A stretch of 34,652 bases of DNA, taken from positions 1 to 34,652 of the forward strand of contig CAJTNY010000019.1 of NCBI GenBank assembly GCA_910577875.1. Reading direction: 5' to 3'. The stretch comes from an uncultured Christensenella sp. Its GTDB lineage: Bacteria > Bacillota > Clostridia > Christensenellales > Borkfalkiaceae. Both the position numbers and the translations under genes were made by a program. A model generated the notes under the pieces. It did no database searches and was not told the DNA's origin. It was given only the letters and a program-made list of their open reading frames with translations. Of the stretch, positions 1-6,743 are shown one piece after another. Within the stretch, counting starts at the first letter, position 1. The number at the start of each line of letters is the position of its first letter.

Positions 1-3
1 ATC

Positions 4-62
4 CTCCGATTGTGTTAATTTTTTCAGACTGGCAGGTCTTATTTAATTCTACACAATCGGAG
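4..62 (-). promoter_or_regulatory. Long inverted repeat at left edge, possible SD-masking hairpin
   Basis: Positions 4-15 and 51-62 are perfect 12-base inverted repeats around a 35-base loop, which itself contains a small AGAC/GTCT hairpin. On the minus strand the distal arm ends in CGGAGGAT at the very edge, a good Shine-Dalgarno, so a gene starting just left of the window could have its ribosome site masked by this stem. On the plus strand the same repeat is followed by TTTTTTT, so it could instead terminate a plus-strand gene ending to the left. The long loop is unusual for a terminator. The sequence cannot decide between the two. Confidence 0.45.
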
Positions 63-97
63 TTTTTTTATCAAGATTTATCGGTTAACCTTTTTTG

Positions 98-120
98 AAC
101 CACGCGACTATCGCGTGGTT
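98..120 (+). terminator. Hairpin with short T tract
   Basis: A perfect 10-bp stem (98-107 with 111-120, loop CTA) is followed by TTTTCT on the plus strand. It looks like a second terminator for a plus-strand gene ending left of the window. On the minus strand it would be a plain hairpin in the putative leader, since no T tract follows there. Confidence 0.45.
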
Positions 121-129
121 TTCTATACA

Positions 130-221
130 CAAAAAATAATCGCCCGCGAGTTAGAAGCCCGGACGATTATTAATTATCTAAGCTTCGGCTAACCGCCTTG
201 ACCGGTTTCGCCTCTGTTCAC
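130..221 (-). ncRNA. Candidate small RNA or attenuated leader, about 90 nt
   Basis: Transcription from the strong minus-strand promoter at 227-255 would begin near 219-222. The transcript would form a hairpin around GGCGAAACCG/CGGTTAGCC (loop GTCAAGG), then a 12-bp stem (171-160 with 146-135) followed by six U. That terminator stem contains a G-U pair on the minus RNA but a C-A mismatch on the plus RNA, which supports minus-strand function. An alternative GAAGC/GCTTC pairing joins the first hairpin region to the terminator loop, so an attenuator is possible. I do not recognise a known RNA family. Either a free small RNA or a riboregulated leader of a gene left of the window fits. Confidence 0.5.
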
Positions 222-226
222 TTAAT

Positions 227-255
227 ATTATATTCAAACTCTCGGCGATTGTCAA
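227..255 (-). promoter_or_regulatory. Consensus sigma-A promoter
   Basis: Read on the minus strand, TTGACA (255-250), a 17-bp spacer and TATAAT (232-227) give a perfect consensus promoter. No protein gene follows it within the window. It drives the candidate small RNA or leader at 130-221. Confidence 0.85.
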
Positions 256-294
256 GAGTTTTTTTGATTTTTGCAATTTGGGCTATAAAATAAT

Positions 295-315
295 ACCCGC
301 AGAGGTTCTGCGGGT
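295..315 (-). terminator. Hairpin, weak minus-strand terminator
   Basis: A perfect 9-bp stem (295-303/307-315, loop of 3) is followed on the minus strand by TATTATTTTATAG. It could stop read-through from the tRNA-Pro transcript. Between it and the tRNA terminator (316-432) I see no gene, only a short TGTATAT/ATATACA inverted repeat at 384-400. Confidence 0.4.
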
Positions 316-432
316 AGATAAGGTTAATAACAGGATTTTTGATAATGAAAATTAAATGTGGTTTAGGGGGCAATTGGGGACAATGTATATTTTATATACA
401 AAATTTGCATAAACACCTTTAAAAAAGATGAA

Positions 433-465
433 AAGCGGGGTAAAACATAAATTTATACCCCGCTT
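433..465 (-). terminator. Terminator downstream of tRNA-Pro
   Basis: A 10-bp GC-rich stem (433-442 with 456-465, 13-base loop) lies just 3' of tRNA-Pro and is followed on the minus strand by TTCATCTTTT. Its position and orientation fit an intrinsic terminator of the single-tRNA transcript. Confidence 0.65.
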
Positions 466-470
466 ATTGG

Positions 471-544
471 TTGAGGTGACGGGACTTGAACCCACGACCT
501 TCTGGTCCCTAACCAGACGCGCTACCAAACTGCGCTACACCTCA
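471..544 (-). tRNA. tRNA-Pro(AGG)
   Basis: A full cloverleaf folds on the minus strand. The acceptor is TGAGGTG/CACCTCA, the D-arm starts TAGCGC, the anticodon stem is TCTGG/CCAGA with loop TTAGGGA, and the T-loop is TTCAAGT, with discriminator A. CCA is not encoded. The loop gives anticodon AGG, so proline. G35, G36, G37 and A73 are the usual proline identity bases. A34 is unusual in bacteria, where it is otherwise seen mainly in tRNA-Arg(ACG), and would normally need deamination to inosine. The first pair is U1-A72 rather than the common C1-G72. Confidence 0.93.
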
Positions 545-563
545 ATTTGCAACAAACAATATT

Positions 564-591
564 ATTATACTTAAAATTATTTAAAATGCAA
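564..591 (-). promoter_or_regulatory. Promoter of tRNA-Pro
   Basis: On the minus strand TTGCAT (591-586), a 16-bp spacer and TATAAT (569-564) lie 20 bases upstream of the tRNA 5' end. Confidence 0.7.
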
Positions 592-643
592 ACTGTTTTG
601 AGGTGTTTTGCGCTTTTTTTTAAAAACAAATTTATTTTTGCGG

Positions 644-672
644 TTTACTTTAACTTATGCGTATGATATAAT
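644..672 (+). promoter_or_regulatory. Promoter of mntP, leaderless spacing
   Basis: TTTACT (644-649), a 17-bp spacer and TATAAT (667-672) preceded by TG at 664-665 (extended -10). Only six bases separate the -10 from the ATG at 679, so the expected first transcribed base is the A of the start codon. Confidence 0.8.
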
Positions 673-678
673 ATATAT

Positions 679-1299
679 ATGACTTTAACTTGGCTGCTTG
701 CTTTCGAAGTTTTTTTAATAGGTATTTCGCTTGCGATGGATTCTTTTGCGGTTTCTATAACTGACGGCCTTTGCTATCGTAACCTTACAAAACGGAAGGG
801 AGCGTTAATTCCTGTTATGTTTGCCGTATTTCAGGCGGTAATGCCGCTTATCGGATTTTTTGCGGCTTACGGTCTCGGTCAGGCTTTTAAAGAGGTCTTC
901 GATAAATTCGATCATTGGATAGCGTTCACTTTACTATTGATCATTGGCGGTAAAATGATTTTCGATGCTATAAAAGAATTTCGTTCTCCCGCAGACGAAA
1001 TTAAAGCAAAGAAATTTTCTTTTCCCGAAGTATTGCTTCAAGCTGTTGCGACAAGCATCGACGCATTGTTTATAGGTGTTTCTTTCGCCGCTACCGAAGG
1101 TCTTAAAGACAGTATACCTAATGTACTGATAAGCGTGCTTATAATAGGCTGTGTAACTTTTATAATTTCCTTGATAGGTTTAATAATCGGTGTTAAAGTG
1201 GGCGACGTTTTGAAAAAGAAAGCCGGAATAACCGAAATTATCGGAGGGCTTGTGCTTATAGGAATAGGTATTAAAATTCTTATCGAAGGACTGATTTAA
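679..1299 (+). CDS. mntP: Manganese efflux pump MntP
   Basis: A 206-aa membrane protein of the MntP (YebN) family, which exports Mn(II) across the cytoplasmic membrane. It has six hydrophobic segments in two repeated halves. Each half carries an acidic residue inside a membrane segment: LAMDSFAVS near residue 20 and TSIDALFIGVSF near 126, the family signatures. Length matches the family (about 190 aa). The start is set by the family N-terminus and by the promoter. There is no Shine-Dalgarno, and the ATG sits where transcription should begin, so the mRNA is probably leaderless. The 3' end overlaps the convergent murG by 20 bp. No yybP-ykoY manganese riboswitch can exist upstream given that promoter position. 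Confidence 0.92.
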   Translation: MTLTWLLAFEVFLIGISLAMDSFAVSITDGLCYRNLTKRKGALIPVMFAVFQAVMPLIGFFAAYGLGQAFKEVFDKFDHWIAFTLLLIIGGKMIFDAIKEFRSPADEIKAKKFSFPEVLLQAVATSIDALFIGVSFAATEGLKDSIPNVLISVLIIGCVTFIISLIGLIIGVKVGDVLKKKAGITEIIGGLVLIGIGIKILIEGLI

Positions 1300-2317
1300 T
1301 CTCTCTGATAATATAATTGTTACCGCACTTTATGGTTCCCGCCGCAAGTGCGGATTTTAATTTGTAGTCGTTTAAAAGTTTGTTGATATTTTCCTTCAGA
1401 GTATACGGCGTCAATTGATTCTCTTTTAATATACGGCACAATCCCGAATTAAAAAAGTATTCCGCGTTTTTTACTTGGTCACCGCGGCTACTTGAATTTT
1501 CCAGCGGAATAAACAGCGTAGGTATTTTAATCGCGATAAGCTCGTTTGCGGAATTGGATCCGCATCTTGATACGGCGGCGTCAGCGCAAGCATACACTAG
1601 TCCCATATCTTCTGCGAATTCGATTTGCTTATATCCTCGAATATTGGAGTCGACCGCATTTCCTTTACCGCAGACGTGTAAAACGTTGATTGTATTGCAT
1701 AGTTCGAAGACAATTTTTCTTAAATTTTCATTTATAATTTTCGAGCCGCTGCCTCCGCCGAATACAATTAAGGTCGGACGGTTATCAAATCCGAAACTCT
1801 GCAGAGCTTCGTTTCTATCACGGTTAAAAAGACACGATCTCATAGGGGTGCCCGTATATACACCGTTTTTAAATTTTTCGGCGGTGGAAGGGAAAGACGT
1901 TAAAACTTTTTTGCATCTTTTAGCAATGAGTTTATTGGCAAGTCCGACGGTTAAATCGGATTCGTGAGTGATAATCGGAATTCCGCGTTTGCGGGCGGCG
2001 AATGCGGGTGGTATGCAAACATAACCGCCCTTGCAGAAGAGTAAATCTGGCTTGACTTTATCTAAAATCTTACCTGCGTCTTTGACGCTTTTTATTAATT
2101 TGAACGGAATTGACAAATTGCGCAGAATTTTTCCGCGCACAAGTTTAACTGCGTCAAATTCATAAAAGTCTACGCCGTTTGCTTTGCAGATATTTTTCTC
2201 TATCGCGCCCGTTCCGGTGTAACTTATTGAATATTCATTTTTTAATTGTTCAATAACGGCAATATTTGGAATTACGTGACCCGCGCTTCCTCCGCCGCAA
2301 AACATAATTTTTTTCAT
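1280..2317 (-). CDS. murG: MurG, lipid II-forming GlcNAc transferase
   Basis: A 345-aa peripheral membrane GT-B glycosyltransferase. It adds GlcNAc from UDP-GlcNAc to undecaprenyl-PP-MurNAc-pentapeptide (lipid I to lipid II). Visible motifs are N-terminal GGGSAGHV (family GGTGGH), HESD with LANK, GGGSGS in the hinge, and the C-terminal donor-site block SRCGSNSANEL followed by IPL and RGDQVKNA. The clostridial forms with Ser instead of Gln/Asn at these sites look like this. I chose ATG at 2317 (MKKIMF) because it puts the glycine-rich loop at residue 7. An in-frame extension to 2359 is not conserved-looking. There is no Shine-Dalgarno; a TATATT box lies six bases upstream. It stands alone rather than in a division cluster and overlaps mntP tail to tail. 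Confidence 0.92.
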   Translation of the reverse strand: MKKIMFCGGGSAGHVIPNIAVIEQLKNEYSISYTGTGAIEKNICKANGVDFYEFDAVKLVRGKILRNLSIPFKLIKSVKDAGKILDKVKPDLLFCKGGYVCIPPAFAARKRGIPIITHESDLTVGLANKLIAKRCKKVLTSFPSTAEKFKNGVYTGTPMRSCLFNRDRNEALQSFGFDNRPTLIVFGGGSGSKIINENLRKIVFELCNTINVLHVCGKGNAVDSNIRGYKQIEFAEDMGLVYACADAAVSRCGSNSANELIAIKIPTLFIPLENSSSRGDQVKNAEYFFNSGLCRILKENQLTPYTLKENINKLLNDYKLKSALAAGTIKCGNNYIIREIKSVLR

Positions 2318-2323
2318 AACTTT

Positions 2324-2353
2324 AATATACTTTTTATGGACTTGAAATATGAA
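2324..2353 (-). promoter_or_regulatory. Probable murG promoter, leaderless spacing
   Basis: On the minus strand TATATT (2329-2324) lies six bases before the murG ATG. The -35 is weak: TTCATA at 2353-2348 with an 18-bp spacer. It is divergent from the 2391-2419 promoter. Confidence 0.45.
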
Positions 2354-2390
2354 AAACAAACGGTGCTTAACGATTATTTATTGTCAGAAG

Positions 2391-2419
2391 TTGACATAAT
2401 ATTAAAAGAGTAGTAAAAT
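2391..2419 (+). promoter_or_regulatory. Strong promoter, leaderless spacing
   Basis: TTGACA (2391-2396), a 17-bp spacer, TAAAAT (2414-2419), then AAATTT and ATG at 2426. The predicted start of transcription coincides with the start codon. Confidence 0.85.
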
Positions 2420-2425
2420 AAATTT

Positions 2426-2770
2426 ATGGAATCGAAATACATTGTCGCTATTGTCGCGTTAAGTATATTTTTAATAATGTTTCTGATATTCTTCGTTCTT
2501 TTGGCTCGCAGACGTAAAACGGAAGCGAAATTACAGGCTTGGCTTCACGAAGTGTATTCCGATAAGAATCTCGTCAGACTCGATTACGAAACCTCGGGCG
2601 GTGAAGAACCTGCGCCGTCGTCTGAACACGGCATAAGATATGCTAAAGATTTTATTTCTGCCGAAGAAAAGGAGTCGAACGACGAAGTTCAGCTTAAAAT
2701 CGAAGAAGCATTTTCGAAAATCGAATCCGAAGGTATAGAAGAGATTACTGGTAATTATAATCCGCAGTAA
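2426..2770 (+). CDS. Small single-pass membrane protein, unknown function
   Basis: A 114-aa protein I do not recognise. Residues about 5-28 form one strongly hydrophobic membrane segment ending in the positively charged LARRRK stop-transfer motif, so the N-terminus is outside and the rest cytoplasmic. The remainder is acidic (many Glu and Asp) and probably helical, with KIEEAFSKIESEGIEE near the end. The start is fixed by the promoter: no Shine-Dalgarno and six bases between -10 and ATG, suggesting a leaderless mRNA. It diverges from murG and is monocistronic, with a hairpin after the stop. Coding is supported by a strong promoter, sensible membrane topology and a terminator. Role unknown. 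Confidence 0.75.
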   Translation: MESKYIVAIVALSIFLIMFLIFFVLLARRRKTEAKLQAWLHEVYSDKNLVRLDYETSGGEEPAPSSEHGIRYAKDFISAEEKESNDEVQLKIEEAFSKIESEGIEEITGNYNPQ

Positions 2771-2777
2771 TGGAATA

Positions 2778-2798
2778 GCGCACGGCAAAGCCGTGCGC
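2778..2798. terminator. Bidirectional hairpin between convergent genes
   Basis: A perfect 9-bp stem (2778-2786/2790-2798, loop AAA) lies between the stops of the convergent membrane-protein and lipoprotein genes. T tracts are poor on both sides (AACTTTTATTT on plus), so it may also be an mRNA 3'-end stabiliser. Confidence 0.6.
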
Positions 2799-2805
2799 GT
2801 AACTT

Positions 2806-3219
2806 TTATTTAGCTTTGAATTTCATTATAAGTTGTTTTTCGCCTAATGATTTCGTTATATTAAATTTGCCGTTTTCGACGATTGTCGATTCGCGGAATC
2901 TGTATCCGTATATTCCTATATCGGCAGTAAGTTCGTGGGTTTCGGCGTTAAAAGAATAATTGCTTTTAATTTTACTTTTTTTACCTTCTTTCGGTTTATA
3001 TAATAATTGCATTTCGTCCTTATCGACGAGAACTATTTCGATATATTCAAACTTGTCTAATAAATTTTCATCGCCCAAATAAGCTTCCGTGCACTCGTAG
3101 TGCGCAATATAAGGTCTTGTAATCGATTTCAACGATCCGGCTTCGCGCGCGTCGCAGGCAGATAGAATGAATAAGAACATAGAGCAAAATAAGGTAATAA
3201 ATAATAATTTTCTCTTCAT
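2806..3219 (-). CDS. Putative lipoprotein, 137 aa
   Basis: Residues 1-22 are a lipoprotein signal peptide: MKRK, a hydrophobic core, then the lipobox LSAC with Cys22 as the predicted lipidated residue. The mature part (about 115 aa) is mostly beta-type, with many Lys and Glu and a repeated pattern of short strands. I recognise no family. It should be anchored to the outer face of the membrane. A TATAAT box at 3232-3227 (minus) lies seven bases before ATG and there is no Shine-Dalgarno, so this too may be leaderless, but its -35 is poor and lies inside the fba terminator. It is convergent with the 114-aa membrane protein gene. Confidence 0.75.
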   Translation of the reverse strand: MKRKLLFITLFCSMFLFILSACDAREAGSLKSITRPYIAHYECTEAYLGDENLLDKFEYIEIVLVDKDEMQLLYKPKEGKKSKIKSNYSFNAETHELTADIGIYGYRFRESTIVENGKFNITKSLGEKQLIMKFKAK

Positions 3220-3250
3220 AATATCTATTATAAGCGAAATTATAAAAATT

Positions 3251-3275
3251 AAACCTCCGCAGAGGGCGGAGGTTT
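3251..3275 (-). terminator. fba terminator
   Basis: A 10-bp stem (3251-3260 with 3266-3275, loop AGAGG) lies 22 bases after the fba stop. On the minus strand it is followed by AATTTTTATAATTT. The stem also touches the promoter region of the downstream lipoprotein gene. Confidence 0.75.
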
Positions 3276-3296
3276 TTGTCTTTTGTAATGTGAATA

Positions 3297-4163
3297 TTAA
3301 GCTTTTCCAATACTGCCGAAAATTTCCATTTTTTCTTTGACAGTATCTTTGATTGCTTGCGCGCCGGGAGCAAGTAATTTTCTGGGGTCGAAACCTTTAC
3401 CTGCAAGGTCTTTGCCTTCTTCGATATATTTTCTCGTAGCTTCCTGAAACGCAAGCTGGCACTCGGTGTTGACATTGATTTTAGCTACGCCGAGAGAAAT
3501 AGCCTTCTTAATCATATCTGTGGGGATGCCTGTTCCTCCATGGAGTACGAGGGGAGTATCGCCTGTTTTTTTCTTGATTGCTTCGAGGACGTCGAAACGC
3601 AGTCCCTGCCAATTAGCTGGATATTTGCCATGAATGTTGCCTATACCCGCCGCGAGAATAGTAACACCCAAATCTGCTATTTTTTTGCATTCGTCGGGGT
3701 CAGCGCATTCACCCAGTCCGACAACGCCGTCTTCTTCACCACCGATGGAGCCGACTTCGGCTTCAAGACTTAACCCTTTTTTTGCACAGACTTCAACAAG
3801 CTCTTTCGTTTTGGCGACGTTTTCTTCGATAGGGAAGTGTGAACCGTCGAACATAATGGACGAGAAACCCGCTTCGATGCACTTGTAACATCCTTCGTAA
3901 GAACCGTGGTCGAGATGAAGAGCGACTGGTACGGTGATGTTCATTTCTTCAATCATAGCCTTAACCATAGCGGTAACTGTTTTGAAACCCGTCATATATT
4001 TGCCTGCGCCTTCGGAAACTCCGAGAATAACAGGTGAGTTAAGCTCCTGCGCAGTCTGTAAAATGGATTTTGTCCATTCCAGATTGTTTATGTTAAACTG
4101 TCCGACGGCGTATTTACCGTCCCTTGCTTTTTCAAGCATTTCTTTTGCCGAAACTAATGCCAT
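3297..4163 (-). CDS. fba: Class II fructose-bisphosphate aldolase
   Basis: A 288-aa zinc-dependent aldolase of glycolysis and gluconeogenesis. It cleaves fructose 1,6-bisphosphate to glyceraldehyde 3-phosphate and dihydroxyacetone phosphate in the cytoplasm. HLDHG at 83-87 supplies the catalytic Asp85 and zinc ligands His83/His86. EAEVG near 134-138, NIHGKY (His178) and LHGGTG (His208) complete the metal and phosphate sites. Length equals the Bacillus FbaA type (285 aa). The start has a good ribosome site (GGAGG, 6 bases before ATG). It has its own promoter and terminator and is divergent from gap, so two glycolytic genes lie head to head. Confidence 0.97.
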   Translation of the reverse strand: MALVSAKEMLEKARDGKYAVGQFNINNLEWTKSILQTAQELNSPVILGVSEGAGKYMTGFKTVTAMVKAMIEEMNITVPVALHLDHGSYEGCYKCIEAGFSSIMFDGSHFPIEENVAKTKELVEVCAKKGLSLEAEVGSIGGEEDGVVGLGECADPDECKKIADLGVTILAAGIGNIHGKYPANWQGLRFDVLEAIKKKTGDTPLVLHGGTGIPTDMIKKAISLGVAKINVNTECQLAFQEATRKYIEEGKDLAGKGFDPRKLLAPGAQAIKDTVKEKMEIFGSIGKA

Positions 4164-4199
4164 AAAGACCTCCGAACGTTAATAATTTTTTATAAATCA

Positions 4200-4228
4200 A
4201 GTATAATTCATTACCGCTTAAAATTCAA
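4200..4228 (-). promoter_or_regulatory. fba promoter
   Basis: On the minus strand TTGAAT (4228-4223), a 17-bp spacer and TATACT (4205-4200), about 35 bases upstream of the fba start. It leaves a normal leader with a Shine-Dalgarno. Confidence 0.7.
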
Positions 4229-4352
4229 GTCAATTTACGAAAATATTTAAAAAATTAGCGTTAAAATACTTTTCAAAGCCGTAAAATAAGCGTATAATAA
4301 AAAATGTTGAATAAGTATTTAATTAGCGGTTTAACAATTTTCAATGCAGGTA

Positions 4353-4381
4353 TTGACTTAACTGTAAAAATTTGTTATACT
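4353..4381 (+). promoter_or_regulatory. gap promoter
   Basis: TTGACT (4353-4358), a 17-bp spacer and TATACT (4376-4381). The leader to the gap ATG is about 40 bases and contains CGGAGGA at 4411-4417. I see no obvious CggR-like operator. Confidence 0.75.
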
Positions 4382-4426
4382 TGTTCACGGTAAAATCAAA
4401 AATAAAAATTCGGAGGAATTTAATTT

Positions 4427-5443
4427 ATGGCAAATGTAAAAGTAGCTATCAACGGTTTCGGACGTATCGGACGTCTTGCGTTCAGACAGATGTTTGACGC
4501 TGCCGGTTATGAAATTGTGGCTATTAACGACCTGACAAGTCCCAAAATGCTTGCTCACCTTTTGAAGTACGATTCTGCTCAGGGCAGATATAAGTATGCC
4601 GAGTCGGTTGTAGCGGGAGAGGACAGCATAACTGTAAACGGTAAAACGATTAAGATTTATGCGGAAAAAGACGCGGCTAACCTTCCTTGGAAAGCTCACG
4701 ACGTCGACGTGGTCCTCGAATGTACCGGTTTCTACTGTTCGAAGGATAAGGCTTCCGCACATATCGCGGCAGGAGCAAAGAAGTGCGTTATTTCCGCGCC
4801 TGCCGGCAACGATCTGCCTACGGTAGTTTACAGCGTAAACGAAAAGACGCTGAAAGCAAGCGACACTGTTATTTCGGCAGCAAGCTGTACTACAAACTGC
4901 CTTGCTCCTATGGCTGACGCTCTTAACAAGCTCTGCAAAATCAAGAAAGGTTATATGACGACCATACACGCTTATACCGGCGATCAGATGGTTCTCGATG
5001 GACCTCATAGAAAGGGCGATTTAAGAAGAGCAAGAGCTGCAGCTGTGAATATTGTTCCCAATTCCACGGGCGCGGCTAAGGCTATCGGTCTTGTTATTCC
5101 CGAGCTTAACGGAGTTCTTGACGGTTGCGCTCAGCGCGTACCCGTACCTACCGGTTCGCTTACCCAGCTTATTGCTGTTTGCGAAGGCGAGCTTGATGCA
5201 AAAGCGGTTAACCAAGCAATGAAAGAAGCTTCTTCTGCATCATACGGATATACCGAAGAAGAAATCGTTTCAAGCGACGTAGTAGGTATGGCTTACGGTT
5301 CGCTCTTTGATGCAACTCAGACCAAATGTATGCCTCTCGGCGACGGCACGACCCTTGTAAAAGTCGTATCATGGTACGATAACGAGAATTCTTATACGTC
5401 CCAGATGGTAAGAACTATCAAATATTTCGCTGAATTAAAGTAA
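4427..5443 (+). CDS. gap: Glyceraldehyde-3-phosphate dehydrogenase
   Basis: A 338-aa phosphorylating GAPDH, NAD-linked by type. It converts glyceraldehyde 3-phosphate, phosphate and NAD to 1,3-bisphosphoglycerate. The N-terminal Rossmann motif is INGFGRIGR (8-16). The catalytic loop SAASCTTNCLAP holds Cys154. NSTGAAKA and the C-terminal SWYDNE(N)SYT are also present. A strong ribosome site precedes the ATG. It is monocistronic, with its own promoter and a strong terminator. The codon choice (even, C-ending codons) fits high expression. The classical gap-pgk-tpi operon is not present here. Confidence 0.98.
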   Translation: MANVKVAINGFGRIGRLAFRQMFDAAGYEIVAINDLTSPKMLAHLLKYDSAQGRYKYAESVVAGEDSITVNGKTIKIYAEKDAANLPWKAHDVDVVLECTGFYCSKDKASAHIAAGAKKCVISAPAGNDLPTVVYSVNEKTLKASDTVISAASCTTNCLAPMADALNKLCKIKKGYMTTIHAYTGDQMVLDGPHRKGDLRRARAAAVNIVPNSTGAAKAIGLVIPELNGVLDGCAQRVPVPTGSLTQLIAVCEGELDAKAVNQAMKEASSASYGYTEEEIVSSDVVGMAYGSLFDATQTKCMPLGDGTTLVKVVSWYDNENSYTSQMVRTIKYFAELK

Positions 5444-5460
5444 TTTAATAAGCAATATAA

Positions 5461-5495
5461 AAACAGGCTGTCTTTCATTTAAAGACAGCCTGTTT
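5461..5495. terminator. Bidirectional terminator between gap and ychF
   Basis: A perfect 15-bp stem (5461-5475/5481-5495, loop CATTT) has A-rich 5' and T-rich 3' flanks in both directions. It serves the two convergent genes. Confidence 0.85.
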
Positions 5496-5507
5496 TAGAT
5501 TATTAAA

Positions 5508-6608
5508 TTAAACGTTAAAGCGGAATAGTACGACGTCGCCGTCTTTTATGATGTAATCTTTGCCCTCGGAGCGGACTTTGCCTTTTTCTCTTGCGCCCGT
5601 ATAACCTCCGCAGTCCAAGAGAGTTTGCCATTCCGTGACTTCGGCGCGTATAAAGCCTTTTTCAAAATCACTGTGAATTTTGCCTGCTGCCTGCGGCGCT
5701 TTCGTTCCTTTTACGATAGTCCAGGCGCGGGTTTCTTTTTCGCCTGCGGTAAGGTAGGAGATAAGTCCTAAAAGTTCGTAACTTTTTTTGATAAGCCTGT
5801 TTAAACCGCTTTCCGAAAGTCCTAATTCTTCCAAAAACATTTCCATCTCGTCGGAAGGCATAGACGAAAGTTCTTCCTCGGTTTTAGCACAGATAACCAG
5901 AACCTCGCTACCTTCCTTAGCCGCATAATCTTTTACAGCGCATACAAGCGGAATTTCGCTTTCGGATTTGCCCATATCGAATTCGGAAATATTAGCTGCA
6001 TAGATAACGGGTTTATTCGTAAGGAGATATAGATTGTCTATTATAATTTTCTCTTCGTCAGTACACTCGAATAGTCTTGCGGGCTTTTCTCCGCTTAAAA
6101 ATTTTTCAAGTCTTTCAAGCAACGCGAATTCTGCGGCGGCTTCTTTGTTTGCTCCGCCGCGTGCGGAACTCTTGATTCTGTCGGCGCGTTTATTGACAGC
6201 TTCTATATCTGATAGAATAAGTTCGAGAGTTATGGTCTGAATATCAGCTATGGGGTCGATTTTATTGCTTACATGAGTGATGTTTTCGTTCTCGAAACAA
6301 CGCACGACGTGAACGATTGCGTCGCATTCTCTGACGTGCGATAAGAATTTATTGCCCAGACCTTCACCTTTCGAGGCGCCTTTGACAAGACCTGCTATAT
6401 CTACGAATTCCACTATTGCGGGAGTAACCTTTTTACTGCTATAAAGCTCGGCGAGTTTGTCGAGCCGTTCGTCGGGAACAGCTACGACGCCGACGTTCGG
6501 TTCGATTGTACAAAACGGATAATTGGCCGCTTCTGCGCCTGCATGGGTAATCGCGTTAAAAAGCGTTGACTTTCCTACATTGGGAAGTCCGACGACACCT
6601 AATTTCAT
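5508..6608 (-). CDS. ychF: YchF/OLA1-type ATPase
   Basis: A 366-aa Obg-family P-loop protein that binds ATP rather than GTP. It associates with ribosomes and is implicated in oxidative-stress and translation control. The P-loop GLPNVGKST is at residues 7-15. NYPFCTIEPN is switch I, DIAGLVKGAS is the G3 region, and ANISE replaces the GTPase NKxD motif, which is the YchF hallmark. The C-terminus has the TGS domain (TxGxKExRAWT, then HSDFEKGFIRAEV). Length is the family standard (363). The ribosome site is TTGAGGAA, about nine bases before ATG. Confidence 0.97.
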   Translation of the reverse strand: MKLGVVGLPNVGKSTLFNAITHAGAEAANYPFCTIEPNVGVVAVPDERLDKLAELYSSKKVTPAIVEFVDIAGLVKGASKGEGLGNKFLSHVRECDAIVHVVRCFENENITHVSNKIDPIADIQTITLELILSDIEAVNKRADRIKSSARGGANKEAAAEFALLERLEKFLSGEKPARLFECTDEEKIIIDNLYLLTNKPVIYAANISEFDMGKSESEIPLVCAVKDYAAKEGSEVLVICAKTEEELSSMPSDEMEMFLEELGLSESGLNRLIKKSYELLGLISYLTAGEKETRAWTIVKGTKAPQAAGKIHSDFEKGFIRAEVTEWQTLLDCGGYTGAREKGKVRSEGKDYIIKDGDVVLFRFNV

Positions 6609-6640
6609 TTTTAAAATTCCTCAATAATTAATTTAGTTAA

Positions 6641-6669
6641 ATTATAATATAATCGTCAAAAATAATCAA
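6641..6669 (-). promoter_or_regulatory. ychF promoter
   Basis: On the minus strand TTGATT (6669-6664), a 17-bp spacer and TATAAT (6646-6641). It is back to back with the argS promoter. Confidence 0.75.
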
Positions 6670-6687
6670 AACAAATGGGCGGTAAAG

Positions 6688-6716
6688 TTGCCAAAATTTT
6701 GCTTATATGTTAAAAT
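6688..6716 (+). promoter_or_regulatory. argS promoter
   Basis: TTGCCA (6688-6693), a 17-bp spacer, TAAAAT (6711-6716) with TG at 6708-6709 (extended -10). The short leader has AAGGAAA as ribosome site. There is no T-box. Confidence 0.7.
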
Positions 6717-6743
6717 TATTTCAAATTATTCAAGGAAAATCAT

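Noticed and set aside
130..221. T-box, fluoride or yybP-ykoY riboswitch on the minus strand.
   Set aside because: None of their conserved core sequences is visible in the 90-nt transcript.
345..422. A 25-codon ATG frame before tRNA-Pro.
   Set aside because: No ribosome site, no promoter and no coding-like composition.
4385..5008. Minus-strand 207-codon frame over gap.
   Set aside because: It mirrors the strongly expressed gap gene and has no ribosome site; GC-biased codons keep the antisense frame open.
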